Below, in pieces: positions 12,880-24,590 of a DNA stretch of 64,000 nt. The stretch spans positions 3,600,001 to 3,664,000 of the forward strand of contig JAQFVV010000031.1 of the NCBI GenBank assembly GCA_028023455.1. Reading direction: 5' to 3'. The notes under the pieces are model-generated. The model made no database searches, was not told the origin of the DNA, and saw only the letters and a list, made by a program, of their open reading frames with translations. The position numbers were made by a program, and so were the translations under genes. Source of the DNA: Epiperipatus broadwayi. Lineage: Eukaryota > Onychophora > Udeonychophora > Euonychophora > Peripatidae. Within the stretch, counting starts at the first letter, position 1, and each line of letters begins with the position of its first letter.

Positions 12880-13345
12880 AACAAGCATCACATGATCACA
12901 TCTCCAATACTAGCACACAATTGTTTATAAACAAAGCAAAGCAAAACTCCATATAGTAGTGCCACCTGTGCTAAACAGAGTAATCAGTGGATGCCAGAAG
13001 GCTTGTGCATAAAATCCCTATCTAATGCCTACTCATCCAATATCCCCAGACTAGTTTCTGGCTTGTGGCCTTCATCAGTGAGGAGCTTTGGATCTGAGAG
13101 CACTGCATCTAGATCTTAGGATCTAATGCAATCCTCTAGCAATCACCTTTTATCTCTATTTAACTACAAAACTATGAGCATGAAATTGAAAACACAAAAA
13201 ATATTTTCAATCTAAGCCCAATAGCTTATATAATCATATGGGTCTGAACTCAGTTCAGCACCCATACATTTTGGTGTCTTTGGCTCTTTAACAACCATAG
13301 CCACCACTACCCTATTAGGAAGGATTGGTGTTAAACCAGAAAGCA
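12880..13345 (-). repeat. PLE pLTR unit, upstream of PLE-A
   Basis: This unit, about 460 bp, begins aagcatcacatgatcac on the plus strand and ends near accagaaagcatgacc. Its ribozyme (13093-13035) reads on the minus strand like the PLE-A ORF, so this is the 5' pLTR of that element. Relatives occur at 13346-14055 (inverted), 26865-27245, 27246-27800, 8960-9140 and 35632-35818. Confidence 0.75.
13035..13093 (-). ncRNA. Type I hammerhead ribozyme, family 1 copy a (canonical core)
   Basis: Minus strand. The core CTGATGA is the complement of 13072-13078. Stem I has an inner helix TCCTCA/TGGGGA (six pairs, one G-U) and an outer helix ATCC/GGAT, separated by an internal loop (AAAGC / TATT). Stem II is GGC/GCC with loop CACAA, next to an A-A mismatch at the 10.1/11.1 position. 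GAAA follows. Stem III is the loopless palindrome ACTAGT, then C17. Predicted cleavage lies between 13049 and 13048. All invariant core residues are present except the usual G-C closing pair of stem II. Hammerheads in PLE pLTRs are known; the fold here was derived by hand. Confidence 0.75.
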
Positions 13346-13435
13346 TGACCAGCAAGCATCACATGATCACACCTCCAATACTAGCACATAATTGTTTATA
13401 AACAAAGCAAAGCAAAACTCCATATAGTAGTGCCA

Positions 13436-13475
13436 CCTCACTGACGAAGGCCACAAGCCAGAAACTAGTCTGGGG
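13436..13475 (+). ncRNA. Hammerhead ribozyme, family 1 copy b (stem I shortened)
   Basis: CTGACGA is at 13441-13447, GGC/GCC stem II at 13449-13459, GAAA at 13461-13464, palindromic ACTAGT at 13464-13469 and C17 at 13470. Stem I is cut to CCTCA/TGGGG because the upstream strand has been replaced by other pLTR sequence. The outer ATCC/GGAT helix and its internal loop are lost, so tertiary contacts would be missing. Confidence 0.65.
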
Positions 13476-13883
13476 ATATTGGATGAGTAGGAATTAGATA
13501 GGGATTTTATGCACAAGCCTTCTGGCATCCATTGATTACTCTGTTTATCACAGGTGGCACTACTATATGGAGTTTTGCTTTGCTTTGTTTATAAACAATT
13601 ATGTGCTAGTATTGGAGATGTGATCATGTGATTCTTCCTGGTTTAACACCAATCCTGCCTAATAGGGTAGTGGTGGCTATGGTTGTTAAAGAGCCAAAGA
13701 CACCAAAATGTATGGGTGCTGAACTGAGTTCAGACCCATATGACTACATAAGCTATTGGGCTTAGATTGAAAATATTTTTTGAGTTTTCAATTTCATGCT
13801 CATAGTTTTGTAGTTAAGTAGAGATAAAAGGTAGTTGCTAGAGAGTTGCATTAGATCCTAAGATCTAGATGCAGTGCTCTCAG

Positions 13884-13942
13884 ATCCAAAGCTCCTCACT
13901 GACGAAGGCCACAAGCCAGAAACTAGTCTGGGGATATTGGAT
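13884..13942 (+). ncRNA. Hammerhead ribozyme, family 1 copy c
   Basis: The full fold is present. Outer stem I is ATCC (13884-13887) with GGAT (13939-13942). Inner stem I is TCCTCA with TGGGGA (13929-13934). The core CTGACGA is at 13899-13905. Stem II is GGC/GCC around CACAA (13907-13917). GAAA is at 13919-13922, ACTAGT follows, and C17 is at 13928. The A-A pair next to the core is as in copy a. Confidence 0.75.
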
Positions 13943-14339
13943 GAGTAGGCATTAGATAGGGATTTTTTGCACAAGCCTTCTGGCATCCATTGATTACTAT
14001 GTTTAGCACAGGTGGCACTACTATATGGAGTTTTGCTTTGCTTTGTTTATTGCTTGATATGTTATGATTTTTGATATTCCCATCTAGGTTAGCAAGTTTG
14101 TTCTTTTGACATTCTTTTATCATTCCATATAATCTATAAATTTTAATTAAAATGCAAATCTGTGAAGGTATATTGAAAAGCAAGAAGTGAGATACTTGGA
14201 TATTCAAGTGCATAAAGACATGATACAACTCAACTACTACATGATTACCAAGCACTTGAAATACAAGGCTACACCCACCTGAATTCAAAGTCTCCAAGAG
14301 CACATAAATTGGCAGGCTTGGCAGCATTCCTATTTAGAA

Positions 14340-15012
14340 ACCATCATCTCTGTAAATTCGAATTGGACAGAAAATACAATTTAACTTGCTAACTAAAAGA
14401 TGATGAATGTTGGATTTAAACATGGAGTCATTAACAGGAATGTCAAACAAATTTAAGAACTAACCTGGTCAAAGAGGATAAACCACATATGCTCTTATCA
14501 TATATACCTACCATAACTAAAAAAAACATTAAAACGCTCTCAATAGATTTCAAACGCTCTCAATAGATTTCAATTTAAGCTTTCATATACCACCAGCCAC
14601 TAATAGACTAATCAATAATTCAAAAGACATGATCACAGCTGACCAAATCCCTCAGGCTGTTTACAAAATTACATGCCCCCATAATGGCTGCAATGTTGCA
14701 TATTATGAGGAAATACGAGCCACAATCACTACTAGAGTATCACAACATTCATAGTTATATAACAGGGCAAGAATCAAATCTGAAGGTAGCTCAATATTTT
14801 TCAAACATCAAATGTCTACAGACCACATGTTCAAACCTACAATAGCAGAAATGGTTTGAACTGAGTGCAATGACATTAAGTGCAAGATAAAGGAGGTGTT
14901 CTTTATAGCAGAAGACCCCAAATCCATCAATAGGAGAGATGTGTGCTTCTCCATTTTTGAAAAAATGTATGGTGTAGGTAATTTGCATATATTTGCATAC
15001 ATCTCTATTAGA
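14340..15012 (+). pseudogene. Second Penelope-like element fragment with GIY-YIG domain (PLE-B)
   Basis: On the plus strand, broken frames give LPYIPTITK (about 14501-14530), then a linker, then AVYKITCPHNGCNVAYYEE at about 14659-14715. This is the GIY-YIG start (VY...YYxE) of a PLE endonuclease. TTRVSQH follows. The C-terminal pieces IAEM near 14850, KCKIKEVFFIAED near 14880 and PKSINRRDVC near 14920-14944 match the end of the PLE endonuclease region. It differs from PLE-A in sequence and strand, so it is a separate PLE lineage. Stops and a duplicated 20-bp segment (cgctctcaatagatttcaaa, 14535-14573) interrupt it. Minus-strand frames over 14791-15039 are shadows. Confidence 0.7.
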
Positions 15013-16711
15013 TAAACTAACAACAAACATTATTATCATAAGCTAGGAATATGGGAGCATGAGGTTCCCAAAAGCACTAAGCAATTATGAACTTTTAATA
15101 TAGCTTCACAAATATGCATTTCAAATGCAATATGTAGATTATGAACCATAAGTGAAGTAAAACTAAGCTGTTTTTTCCATGTAATGTAGAATATGATTTT
15201 CTTACTGCATTAAAAACTCTCATGAAGTATTCATCAGAAAGTTTATTGTTTAGAAAACATTCTACATTATTAATGGAATGCATTGTTTGATATTTAGAAA
15301 ACCTTTGAACATTTATTCTTTATCTTAACAGAGCTTCACTTGCTCTCTGGGTAATTCTCTCAGCTCTCTGAGAGTGAATTGGAGTATTGTTTGCAAACCT
15401 TTAGTACTTATCCTTCAGATTCACATTTACATAAAAAAGTTAAATGATTTCTATTTTGGCCAGCTTTAGACATAATTTTTCATAATGTCTAAAGTTTAAT
15501 ATATCAGGTTCATACCAAATACTTAGTGTTTTCATGAATTCATAAAACTGAAGAAACTGATTTTGTATCATGAGACCATAAACAACTCTTTTGAAGAATT
15601 TGACCCTAAGTTGGAATGTTGCATCAAAACTAAAAAATACCTTAAATCAATGAATGAGGTATTATAATATGTTGTACAAATAGAAAATCAAAGAAACAAG
15701 TCAACCATCCATTTAAAACTTTTTCTCTAGAGATTGTCAGTCATCAACACCTGTTACACTTATCCAAAAAAAAACATGATCATCAAAGGATTTTAAAGAC
15801 AATAATAGATCATTAGAATGAGAAATTGATGATTCAGATAATTGGATAATGCTTAATGGATGGATTATAAGAAAGAACAAATTTAAGCTAAGAGTTTTTT
15901 TCTTTTTACATCGATTTAAGTTGCATTATCTTGTCACATACATATCCAATACACATATAGCACAATTTACATATACACATATCGTACATAGGTTTTATTA
16001 AATTACTATATATACTAGATTAAGTTGTTTGTTAAAACAATATTAACAATTTATGATATAATTTTTATCCACAGAAAAGAGCTAATTTTTTTTCCTATAG
16101 AAAACTTTTATAATCCCTTGCCTGTTTTTATGGTCTTCTTGATTGATAATGAGTTTTGGGAAACTAATTGTACTTGCTACTGACAGGTAAAGGTATATAT
16201 TTTTAAAAACAATAATTATTATCCTTATACTTTAGACAAACTATTATAAACATTAGAGGTGGGGGTGTAAATGACTATTAATATGCATTTGACCAAATAG
16301 ATCTTTGCAGTTAATCCAAGATATTCCATAGATTCTTAAATATTAAATATAATTGTTCTTGTATTTATTGAATATAGGGTTATGTAAGAAATTTGCTCAT
16401 ATATATGTATCTATGCTTTACAAAGTATATAATGTTTAAAATAAACAACAATGTCATTACATTTAAGAAGATTGTTAGCACAGCCTTTTATTAAATACAT
16501 AAGTGATCTAATGACTTTTTTAAAATTAGAAATCATATTTCTTTGAACACAATATACAGATTTTTTTTTAGTATTTACATATGCATGGCAATCTCCATTT
16601 TACTTTTAAATAAAAAAGAAAATGGTTATGCATATATAATTAGTTAATATATATATATCAATAATTTCAATATTTGTGGTCAACTTGCAATCTTTAGTGT
16701 TTATGTAAGTA
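15013..16711. other. AT-rich DNA, nothing recognised
   Basis: No coding motif or structured RNA was identified. A small minus-strand frame at 15095-15283 has no recognisable features. Confidence 0.55.
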
Positions 16712-17217
16712 TATTAGACCATGGGTGGGCAATTGTTTTGAGTCAGGGGCTGCAGAGGTAGGTGGAGGGCAGGATCAGGGGCCACTTTCTGAAAGCAAAC
16801 ATTAGCGGAGGGTCTCACCTTTTTTTTCCATGACAAAATAAACACACTGCTTTATTCCCTGTATTACCAAAGAAATGTTTGTTGGTCCATTCTTCATTAA
16901 ACACGTGACATTCATTACTGATTTTATATTTTTTTCAGAGGGTTCATGGTTTCACTAAAGTTGAAAATGTATATATTTTCTAGTTCAAAAACAAAATTGA
17001 AATTAACCAGATCAACTGAAAAAGCACTGCATATCATATCCACACCGTGCATGTGGCCATCCTAGTGGAAAATATGAGATGAATATTCAATCAAGCATGA
17101 GAAGGAAATCTCAGTTCAAAGTGGATTTTTCTGATTGTCTTGGTGGGCCACATAAAAACTCTTAGCAGGCCACATGTGGCCCTCAGGCCACTATTTTCCC
17201 ACCCCTGTTAATTAGAC
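16712..17217. mobile_element. hAT-type MITE (about 490 bp)
   Basis: Terminal inverted repeats start catgggtgggcaa at 16720 and, on the other strand, caggggtgggaaaa ending at 17207. Both ends carry the hAT-typical CAxGGGTGGG. The interior has ggggctgcagagg and gggccac/ggccacatgtggcc segments, common in non-autonomous hAT elements. It is flanked by tattagac (16712-16719) and an imperfect ttaattagac (17208-17217), a likely damaged 8-bp target-site duplication. It encodes no transposase. It is clearly more GC-rich than its surroundings. Confidence 0.8.
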
Positions 17218-17499
17218 CATTAATAAAGGTGGGATTTCACCTTTAGTATGAAAAGGAGATTGCATTGACAATAGTTTGAAATTGTTAATTGTTATTGATT
17301 TTGGAATTGTCTAAGTGTTGAGTGGTTTTTAATGATGTATACATATATATGATCTTTAATAAAAAAAACAATTAAAATCTATATGTACAATTTAAAAAAT
17401 ATGATAATTGTGCAACTCAGTATAAAATGACATCACTTGAAAATTGATAGAAAGGCTGTTGCTTGCTTGAAATGCAGCATTTATAAAGTAATTTTTTAA

Positions 17500-17965
17500 A
17501 AATAAATAATGTACTAAGAGTAAGTGGATATCTTATCTATGAATCTGAAACTTGGTCATTTAATAAAAAAAGTAATGCATGAGTCTCTAGATCACATGTT
17601 AATAAATAAAAGATTGTGTTAAAATTAAACAAAGGGAGATTGAAAGCAAAATAAATGGATCAGAGAACAAGCAGACACCATTGTCATCATTAAAAAAATT
17701 AAAAGAATAAAATAAATCTGGGATGAATTTAATACTGGAAAAGCTGACAATAGATTGACAATAAAAGTCCTCAACTAGATCTTAAGAAGTGTTTTCAAAT
17801 AATTAAATAGATTCAAATAATTAAATAGAAATCACATGTTAGAGGAATGAAAGAGAAAAAAAAGTGTTGGAGTGATGTAAAGAAAAGGAGCATGAGTCAG
17901 AAATACTGGAATAAACTCAAAAGATATCTTCATCCTTCAGAGATTAATAATGATTGGAAATTATT
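17500..17965 (+). pseudogene. RTE-like LINE C-terminal remnant
   Basis: Broken plus-strand frames give ESETWSFNKK near 17535-17580, resembling the YGxETWTLTKK block after the RT domain of RTE-type LINEs. A basic C-terminal segment follows, GMKEKKKCWSDVKKR at about 17840-17890 and then YWNKLKRYLHPSE. There is no active site left. The assignment rests on these two blocks in the right order. Confidence 0.4.
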
Positions 17966-18422
17966 ATAACATTGTATATACATATTTTCATATACTTCAA
18001 GAGATAAACTTCCAAAGTGATTAACTACATAAATTCAATCTCATGTATATTCAAAAATATTTGTGCTTAGATAAAAAATGATTCCACTTTTCATCTGGCC
18101 ATAGGGAACTTCAAATACTGGGCACTCTAAGTGTTATATATTTATAATGCTGTAATATTGTCTTTCTATATTATATCTGTACTTCTGAGTATGGCATATT
18201 CTTCAGTAAAATAAAATTAATTTTATTAAATATATAATGTAAGGTGATCAAAATAATTTTACCAATACAATACTGGATTTCTGACCAGTGACCCTGGTTA
18301 GTTGTGAAATGTAACCAGTATTGTTTAGAAAATTATAAGCACTTTGGTACCTTTTTTTATTAAAACCATTATGTTTTAATGCTATACTTGATTCTTTTGT
18401 TGTATTCCTTTAAATTAAAGAC

Positions 18423-20862
18423 AAAATAAGGCATATCCCGCAGGTCAAAGTGCCCAACCTCATTATTAAAGGATCTAGAGAACATTAATGCTCAACTTAA
18501 ACAGTTATCTAGTGAAAGCAACTCGATAGATGACATCATCTCACTTAAGAATGAATATAAAGCAAAGCAAAAAGCCCTTGCTGAATATGTGTCTCTGAAA
18601 AGATCCAAGATATATCTGGCTCCTCAATATTGTTGGACTAGAGGATATCTCAGGTGGGCACTGGGGCCACAGAAAAAACAAAATACTCCAATACTAATTA
18701 AACATCAGGGCACCAGCATGACTGGATACCACATGCTTGAAAAAATTAAACTACACTTTGAAAATAAATTAAAAAAACACAATTCATCAGTAGATCATGA
18801 TTGGACAAGACATTCATCCAGTGAGTCCAAGATATTAAAAACAAACTATGCTCCCTTCCAGACAGCATCCATCCTGGAATGCATGGGATACCCAAATTTC
18901 TCCTCTCCCACTTAAGCAATTTTACTGTCCCAATCATCATGTTAATGATTGACCATCTTGCGCAAAAGCAAAGGTTCATTAAAAATTTATATCCAGCTGC
19001 ATTGGTGCCATTTATCAAAAAGAGCAAAGACCCTACTGATATAAACAACTTAAGACCCATATCCATGGCTTTACTCTTAATAAAGATTATAGAGGGTGTC
19101 ATTAAAGATAAGATACAACATAAAATCCTGAGTCATATCATGCCCTCTCAGTATGCCAAAAAAGGCTCATCAGCACTCACGGCGATTGGTGAAACCAAAA
19201 TACTCTTGGATTACATCAGAACCAACAGAAAATCCAAGCCCATTGCCATAAAACTTGACATATCTGAGGCATTTGACTCAGTCAATATCAGCACACTGCT
19301 GAATATTTTGGAGGGCCTTGGTGTTCCCTCCCAGATAATTCAGATACTGGACAATTTACTACACAATAGGGAAATTCACATATCACTCAATGGAGTATAT
19401 ACAAACAGTTTTACTCCGAATACTTCAATCCCACAAGGATCTCCACTCAGTGCTCTCCTGTTTGCCTGTTACATCAACCCACTTCTTAAAGACATTGAAG
19501 ATAACCTACATGGAGTATATATACCCAGACTCAAAAGAGCGATCAAGGCAGTTGCTTACATGGAAGATGTCTTGATCATTCTGCCAACTCAGAAATATCT
19601 AAACACACTATATGAAATATTGGACAAATATACCAATCTATCAGACCTAAAAATAAATACAGGAAAATATTTCAAAATCGCAATCAGCAATGTCTAAAGA
19701 ACTTCAGGCAAAAATCCTCCAGTCCATAGACCAGATCACTAAGACCCTCTCAAAGGTATACCTTTCGCTCTATGGTAAGGTTTCACTGCTAAATATAAAG
19801 ATTTACAGCAAAATTGCATACTACCTACTAATGATGAATGCAAATAAAACATTCATCAAGAAAATTGAGCAATATTGCCCAAGATTACTATGGAAAGGGC
19901 AAACTGTTTCCATCAGCATGAGAAACTTGCAAGAAAACAAAAGATTAAATGGAATGTCTCTACATTCCATCACTTCAATAAACTATCAGAAATCACACAC
20001 TCTGATATATAATCTAGTCCAAAAGTATGGCCATGACCAGATCACCGAATCCATAATTCCTACTGACACCCCACCCCCCAAAAAATTAAACTGGCTTGAC
20101 CCCCTAATCCTGTCAACAATGCAACAAAATACAAATGCCCATAACAACTATTAAAGCAATATCAAGCTGTGGGATGCCCATCGCATCCTTAAACAAAATA
20201 AATATCTTCTACAAGATTAGGAATAACTAATCACAAGCTGATTACCCTATTCAAGTATTGGTCTCTAGAACCAAAATACTTAGATTACTTACTTAAAATT
20301 AATCTGGATGCCATGCCGGTCAACTGATTCCTCAGATATAAAAGATCTATCACCAAAGTCCAATCAATTTGCCACAGCTGTGGCAAAGATGAGGAAACAT
20401 TTGTCCACATAATTAAAACATGCATGGGTCTAGGTAATATTAAAACAATAATATTTAACAATTCAAAGATAGATTACTACAAAATACTTAATATAAAAGA
20501 ATGCATTCGTGGAAGATATATTCCTGCAATCAGGCTGTCACTTTTCATCACCTATGCCATTTGGATTGTAAGGTGCAAGGCACAATACCAACATCCCAAG
20601 CCAGATGAAAACTCATTATTTATTCAGAGCATAGAGAAAATTAAACAAAGAGACAAAACTCTTGCCACAACATTCATTTTTCAAGAGACATGGAAGCTAT
20701 ATCAGACTCTCTAATAAAGTTAACAAAGAACTAACCCTGTTTAACTCAATAATGTTAGTTCCATAACTCATCTAATATTGTAATTGTTCATTATCCATAT
20801 TTATAATATATCACCCATATTAATTAGTTTAATAAATGTTTTTGAGAAAAAATAAGGCATAT
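18423..20862 (+). mobile_element. 5'-truncated LINE insertion (copy 1) with TSDs
   Basis: A 14-bp exact target-site duplication, aaaataaggcatat, flanks the insertion (18423-18436 and 20849-20862). The body starts inside ORF2 and ends in a short 3' tail (aataaatgtttttgag). Homology to the fuller copy at 40098-43569 covers the region between the endonuclease and RT domains, RT, and the zinc-finger end. 5' truncation plus TSD is the signature of target-primed reverse transcription. Confidence 0.88.
18445..20715 (+). pseudogene. LINE ORF2 remnant: RT and C-terminal zinc finger
   Basis: The coding region is split over three frames. The RT motifs are LRPISMALLLIKIIE (about 19047-19092), KLDISEAFDSV (about 19252-19284, catalytic Asp), SIPQGSPLSALLF (about 19428-19467) and YMEDV (19557-19571). 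The first Asp of the expected YxDD is Glu here, so the copy is catalytically compromised. Downstream, RLLWKGQTVSI and FNGMSLHSI-like blocks match copy 2. A C-terminal C2HC finger (CHSCGKDEETFVHIIKTC) lies near 20371-20423, followed by a TYAIWIVRCK block. The endonuclease domain is missing through truncation. The zinc finger and the L1/Tx1-like blocks after RT suggest the L1/Tx1 side of LINEs, but I do not fix the clade. Confidence 0.85.
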
Positions 20863-20983
20863 TCATTAATATTTTTTTATATGTCAAAGCATTGACCAGG
20901 AAGTAAAGCTGGGTCGGCTGCTTAGAAGGTAGCTACGCTAGCCACTAGGCCACCAATGCTTGAGATAGTCATTAATATTTTTT
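20863..20983 (-). mobile_element. Short tRNA-derived SINE, copy 1, with 15-bp TSD
   Basis: The target-site duplication tcattaatatttttt occurs at 20863-20877 and 20969-20983. Between them, on the minus strand, is a 71-nt tRNA-like unit (20959-20889). Its acceptor stem is GCATTGG/TCAATGC, its box A is TGGCCTAGTGG, and its box B is degraded. TTTGACATATAAAAAAA follows as tail. The SINE lies directly after the 3' TSD of LINE copy 1. The tail differs from that LINE's 3' end, so the LINE partner that mobilised it is not obvious. Confidence 0.85.
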
Positions 20984-23900
20984 CAATTTATATTCTGTAG
21001 CAGCTACAACATTCATGCTGTCTGGGCTATTTTAAATGTCCTGGTTTTAAATTTGAAAAAAATAGTAACCTTAATATAATGTATACATTAATTATTCAAC
21101 ACATAACATTTTTTTTAATGTTCTAATTTAAATAAAAATATCAGCCTTTACTGATTATAGATAATACCTTTTGTTTTGTTTTTCAGATTTTTTAAAAAAA
21201 AAAACAATTCAGTGCAATGTTCAATACAATCTATAAATAGATCAAAAACTTAATGAAAAATCTGATATCTTACACAACATATTTAAATAAATAAATAAAT
21301 AATAATATATTTTTATTTTTTATTTGAATAATCTTTATTTGAAATCATGCAAATATTACAAATTACTCCTAATTAAATGAATTGCTGACTTCAAACTTTA
21401 AGATACTTGATGTTAATCATTGATTTGAATATTTTTGAATACTATGGATGTTTTAAAACCAATTATTCATTCTCTTTAGCTCAATTGTAATCTACAGTAA
21501 TTGAAGAATACTAAATAGACAGTGGTGTCACATCACCAGACTATCTAGGATTCATTAATTCCTTATCTTACAATAGATGACTCTGAAGTAGAATGACAAG
21601 ATTGTATTACTACTTCTGCAAGAAAATGTTAATTGAAAACAGAGAAAGTCATATGTTGTTTGTTAATCAGTATTATACATGATCATGTAATTATTGTAAG
21701 GGTAGTAACTAATTCTTCTCTGATGTAAATATAAACACATGAATAACGATTATAAAATTAGTACATATACACTCAAGTTATAATTAGTCTTAATTTTTAA
21801 TTCTTAAAAGTTTAGAAAACATTAAAAATCTGTGAAAGATAATAGTGTAATCTCATCCTCTATATTTCAAACTGCTAAATAACCTGCAATTTCTTAATGT
21901 AGGTAAAGGTGAAATTAATTTTGAAAATAAATTACTTACTACTTGCATAAAACCAATTAATTAAACATAATAAAATAATTAACAATTATTTATGTGAATC
22001 AAATAATAAAACCTAATGGCAATTAAATCTAAAGAAACAAGGGCTCTAACTTATATACTAATAAATTAGTATGCAAAGTTAACCAAATATTCATGGAAAA
22101 TATGCAAAGTTAACCAAATATACATGGAAAAGTTAATTAATAAAAAGTCACTCAAAAACATTAAATTTAAACAAATAAAATAATAACTGAAAGTTATTAT
22201 AAAATACCCAATATGTTATTATACATTGCAGAACATACAGATATGGATGTCAAATATATATAACCACATAAGCAATTTGTTAGAGTTACATTTAATCTTC
22301 AGTCAATAGTTTGTAATATTTGAATACAATTTATATAGTTTGGTAAAACTGATTACAGAAGTATGTGTAAATTTACAAATGAAAAATATTCCTCATTGTT
22401 GAAGATCAATAGCAAAAACTAGGATTATCATCTAATTTCCACTGCTTACTCAAGCTTTCAAGAGATGACTCTGAAACAGAGGAATAAAAGTGGATAACAT
22501 CTTATACTGCAGGCTTCAAAATAAGTTGAGAGTGCCATGTAATGCTTTATTTGGCTTAAGCTCATTTGTCTTAATTGGGGCTTCAGTAACCTTAAACTAA
22601 ATATTTTCTAATAAATTTTTGAACAAGTCTTTTTAAAAGTTTGACATTTGATAATTAATTTGTTTAGTTAGGAGAAAGAGAACAAAAGTCTTAGTATAAT
22701 CTGAATTGGTCAGATAAATACTGATGAACCAATCAGAAAAGAGAAATTTGATTTGTAATATGATTAAGCTTTCGACCCATAGGAATTATATATCTACAAA
22801 TAGTTTATTTTTCCCTTTATGAAATCATAAAAAATCAACATGGAATAGCAATTATCTGATTACAAAATAAAATGGCAATTCTCAAAGACTTAAAAAATAT
22901 AAAATCACTGAATTGTTTATTCCATACAAGCAGCAATTATTGTAATGTTAGTGTATTTTTATAATAACACAAATACTAAATATTTATTTATTTGTGTTAA
23001 AATACAAATGAATGATTATTATTTTTTTCTACAAGATATATAAAGATTTGAATGATCATTTAAAATTCTATTATAAAACTGAAAATGACCACACCCTTTC
23101 TTACCTGGCAGGTTATGATAACCCTTGACTTCACATCAAAAGTTACAACCTTTTATCAAAAATTACTGCTCTTATTTAAATTTAGAAGGCATTGCAGTTT
23201 TGTTCTTTTATAATTTAATATTCTTGGTGAAAAAAAAAAAAATTGATTCGAGTAAAATAATTTATTTTGAAAATAAATCTCCATAATATGTATGCTTCGG
23301 GACATATATAATTTATATAAAATGATTATTAATTTTTTTACAAAAATAATTGACACGCGTTCATAAAATGCTACTATTTTTTTAAATAAAAAATGTGAAC
23401 AACGAACACGAAAATATACATAATATACTAGGAATTTACTTCTATGAAGATAATTAAAAAACAAAATCATGTTAAACACAAACCTAGTATGGACATATTT
23501 GGGAAAACACATTTATTGCACAAAAATATAAGTTACATATACACACGCAATGACTACATCTGTAGATTAATTTTGACTTAAAAATAAGTTTATTGAAAAT
23601 TATAATTAGTTGTTTGAAAGATAAAATAATAATTGAAAGCCCAACTAGCAAGTTGAGCACAATAATCAACTATAAATGGATCAAATTGAGATTTTGTATA
23701 TTCTCCGCAACTGGAAAATCATTCAGAAACTTTTAGTTGTAACCACTGTATTATCATTGGGCTATATTGTCCAGTGCAAAATATACGGTTATAACAATAT
23801 GTATTCCTTTTTTTTCCATGCTAGATGTGTTTTTTTCTTCATGTTAAATGTGTGTGAGAGTGTGTTTCTATCACTGGAAATTTAATTGCATTTTTTTACA

Positions 23901-24392
23901 TTTAGAAAGCTCTCATTTTAATGATCAAAAATTATTCAAAAAATATTTCTATATAGATAATGTAAAATGAAATTAATAAATATATGCTTTTTAATTTTCT
24001 AAAGTTTAAATTCAAATCAAGAAATTATTTTTATGCTACAAAGAGGAAATTATATGTAAAGAAATCATGTAAGGCTTCAAAATCAGAAATGAATATTTTG
24101 GAAAATACTAAAATAATCACTATATCATTATATAAAAAGAAAGAAAACTAAACAGAAAATTCAGAAACAATTGTTTATACACATAGAATCTATAAACGGT
24201 ACAATGGTAAATGGCAGACTTAAGACTAAAAATCTTTGAATAGATTCCCAGATGATGAAAACTTTTAAATACTTCAACTAATGAAACTGTTATGCTCTTT
24301 TGTAAGTACTTAAATGTCGCAAGACCTTCCAAGCAACTAACTATTCATACATAAATATATCAATTCACCTAGTAATGATCTTTCTTCTTCAG
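20984..24392. other. AT-rich DNA with minor repeats
   Basis: No gene is recognised. The window holds a 31-bp tandem duplication at 22070-22131 (listed separately) and poly-A/T tracts. The 118-residue minus-strand frame at 23156-23512 is rich in Phe/Tyr/Ile/Lys, as expected for random AT-rich sequence. Confidence 0.55.
22070..22131 (+). repeat. 31-bp tandem duplication
   Basis: Two copies of tatgcaaagttaaccaaata... run head to tail (22070-22100 and 22101-22131) with one difference (t/a). Confidence 0.9.
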
Positions 24393-24590
24393 AATATAAT
24401 TTCTCAATCATTAATTGTAATAAAAATAATAATTTTAAATCAAGAAAAATTAATATTGAATCAGAACATTGCAAATATATCTCCAAATGAAACAATGTTC
24501 ACCTTAGCTGGCATAAATACAATTAATAATTTTGAACAGCCTGACCAGGATGTATTAAAACTCTCAATGTTAAAAAATGGATTTTTTTAA
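24393..24590 (+). CDS. Candidate terminal exon, unknown product
   Basis: A pyrimidine tract with acceptor ctttcttcttcag ends at 24392, preceded by a branch-point-like ctagtaatg. The frame is open in phase 0 for 65 codons to TAA. After an Ile/Leu-rich start the translation contains NISPNETMFTLAGINTINN and FEQPDQDVLKLSMLKNGFF, which looks less random than neighbouring frames. No domain is recognised and no partner exon was found. It could equally be a chance open frame. Confidence 0.25.
   Translation, partial: NIISQSLIVIKIIILNQEKLILNQNIANISPNETMFTLAGINTINNFEQPDQDVLKLSMLKNGFF

Larger units (their letters stand above)
13346..14055 (+). repeat. Inverted and rearranged PLE pLTR units
   Basis: A partial unit (13346-13435) runs straight into a ribozyme at 13436. 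After a short spacer its own inverse follows (about 13547-13640), giving a hairpin with arms of roughly 90 bp and the ribozyme in the loop. From about 13640 to 14055 there is a near-full unit in the opposite orientation to 12880-13345, with a third ribozyme. Head-to-head partial pLTRs are typical of Penelope insertions. Confidence 0.75.

Noticed and set aside
13923-14327. 134-residue minus-strand frame
   Set aside because: It runs across a pLTR ribozyme and into antisense of PLE-B; no protein features.
22715-22750. CTGATGA followed shortly by GAAA
   Set aside because: The bases between cannot form stem II and stem I does not pair, so it is not a hammerhead.
23156-23512. 118-residue minus-strand frame
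   Set aside because: Extreme Phe/Tyr/Ile/Lys content in AT-rich DNA, no motif and no splice context.
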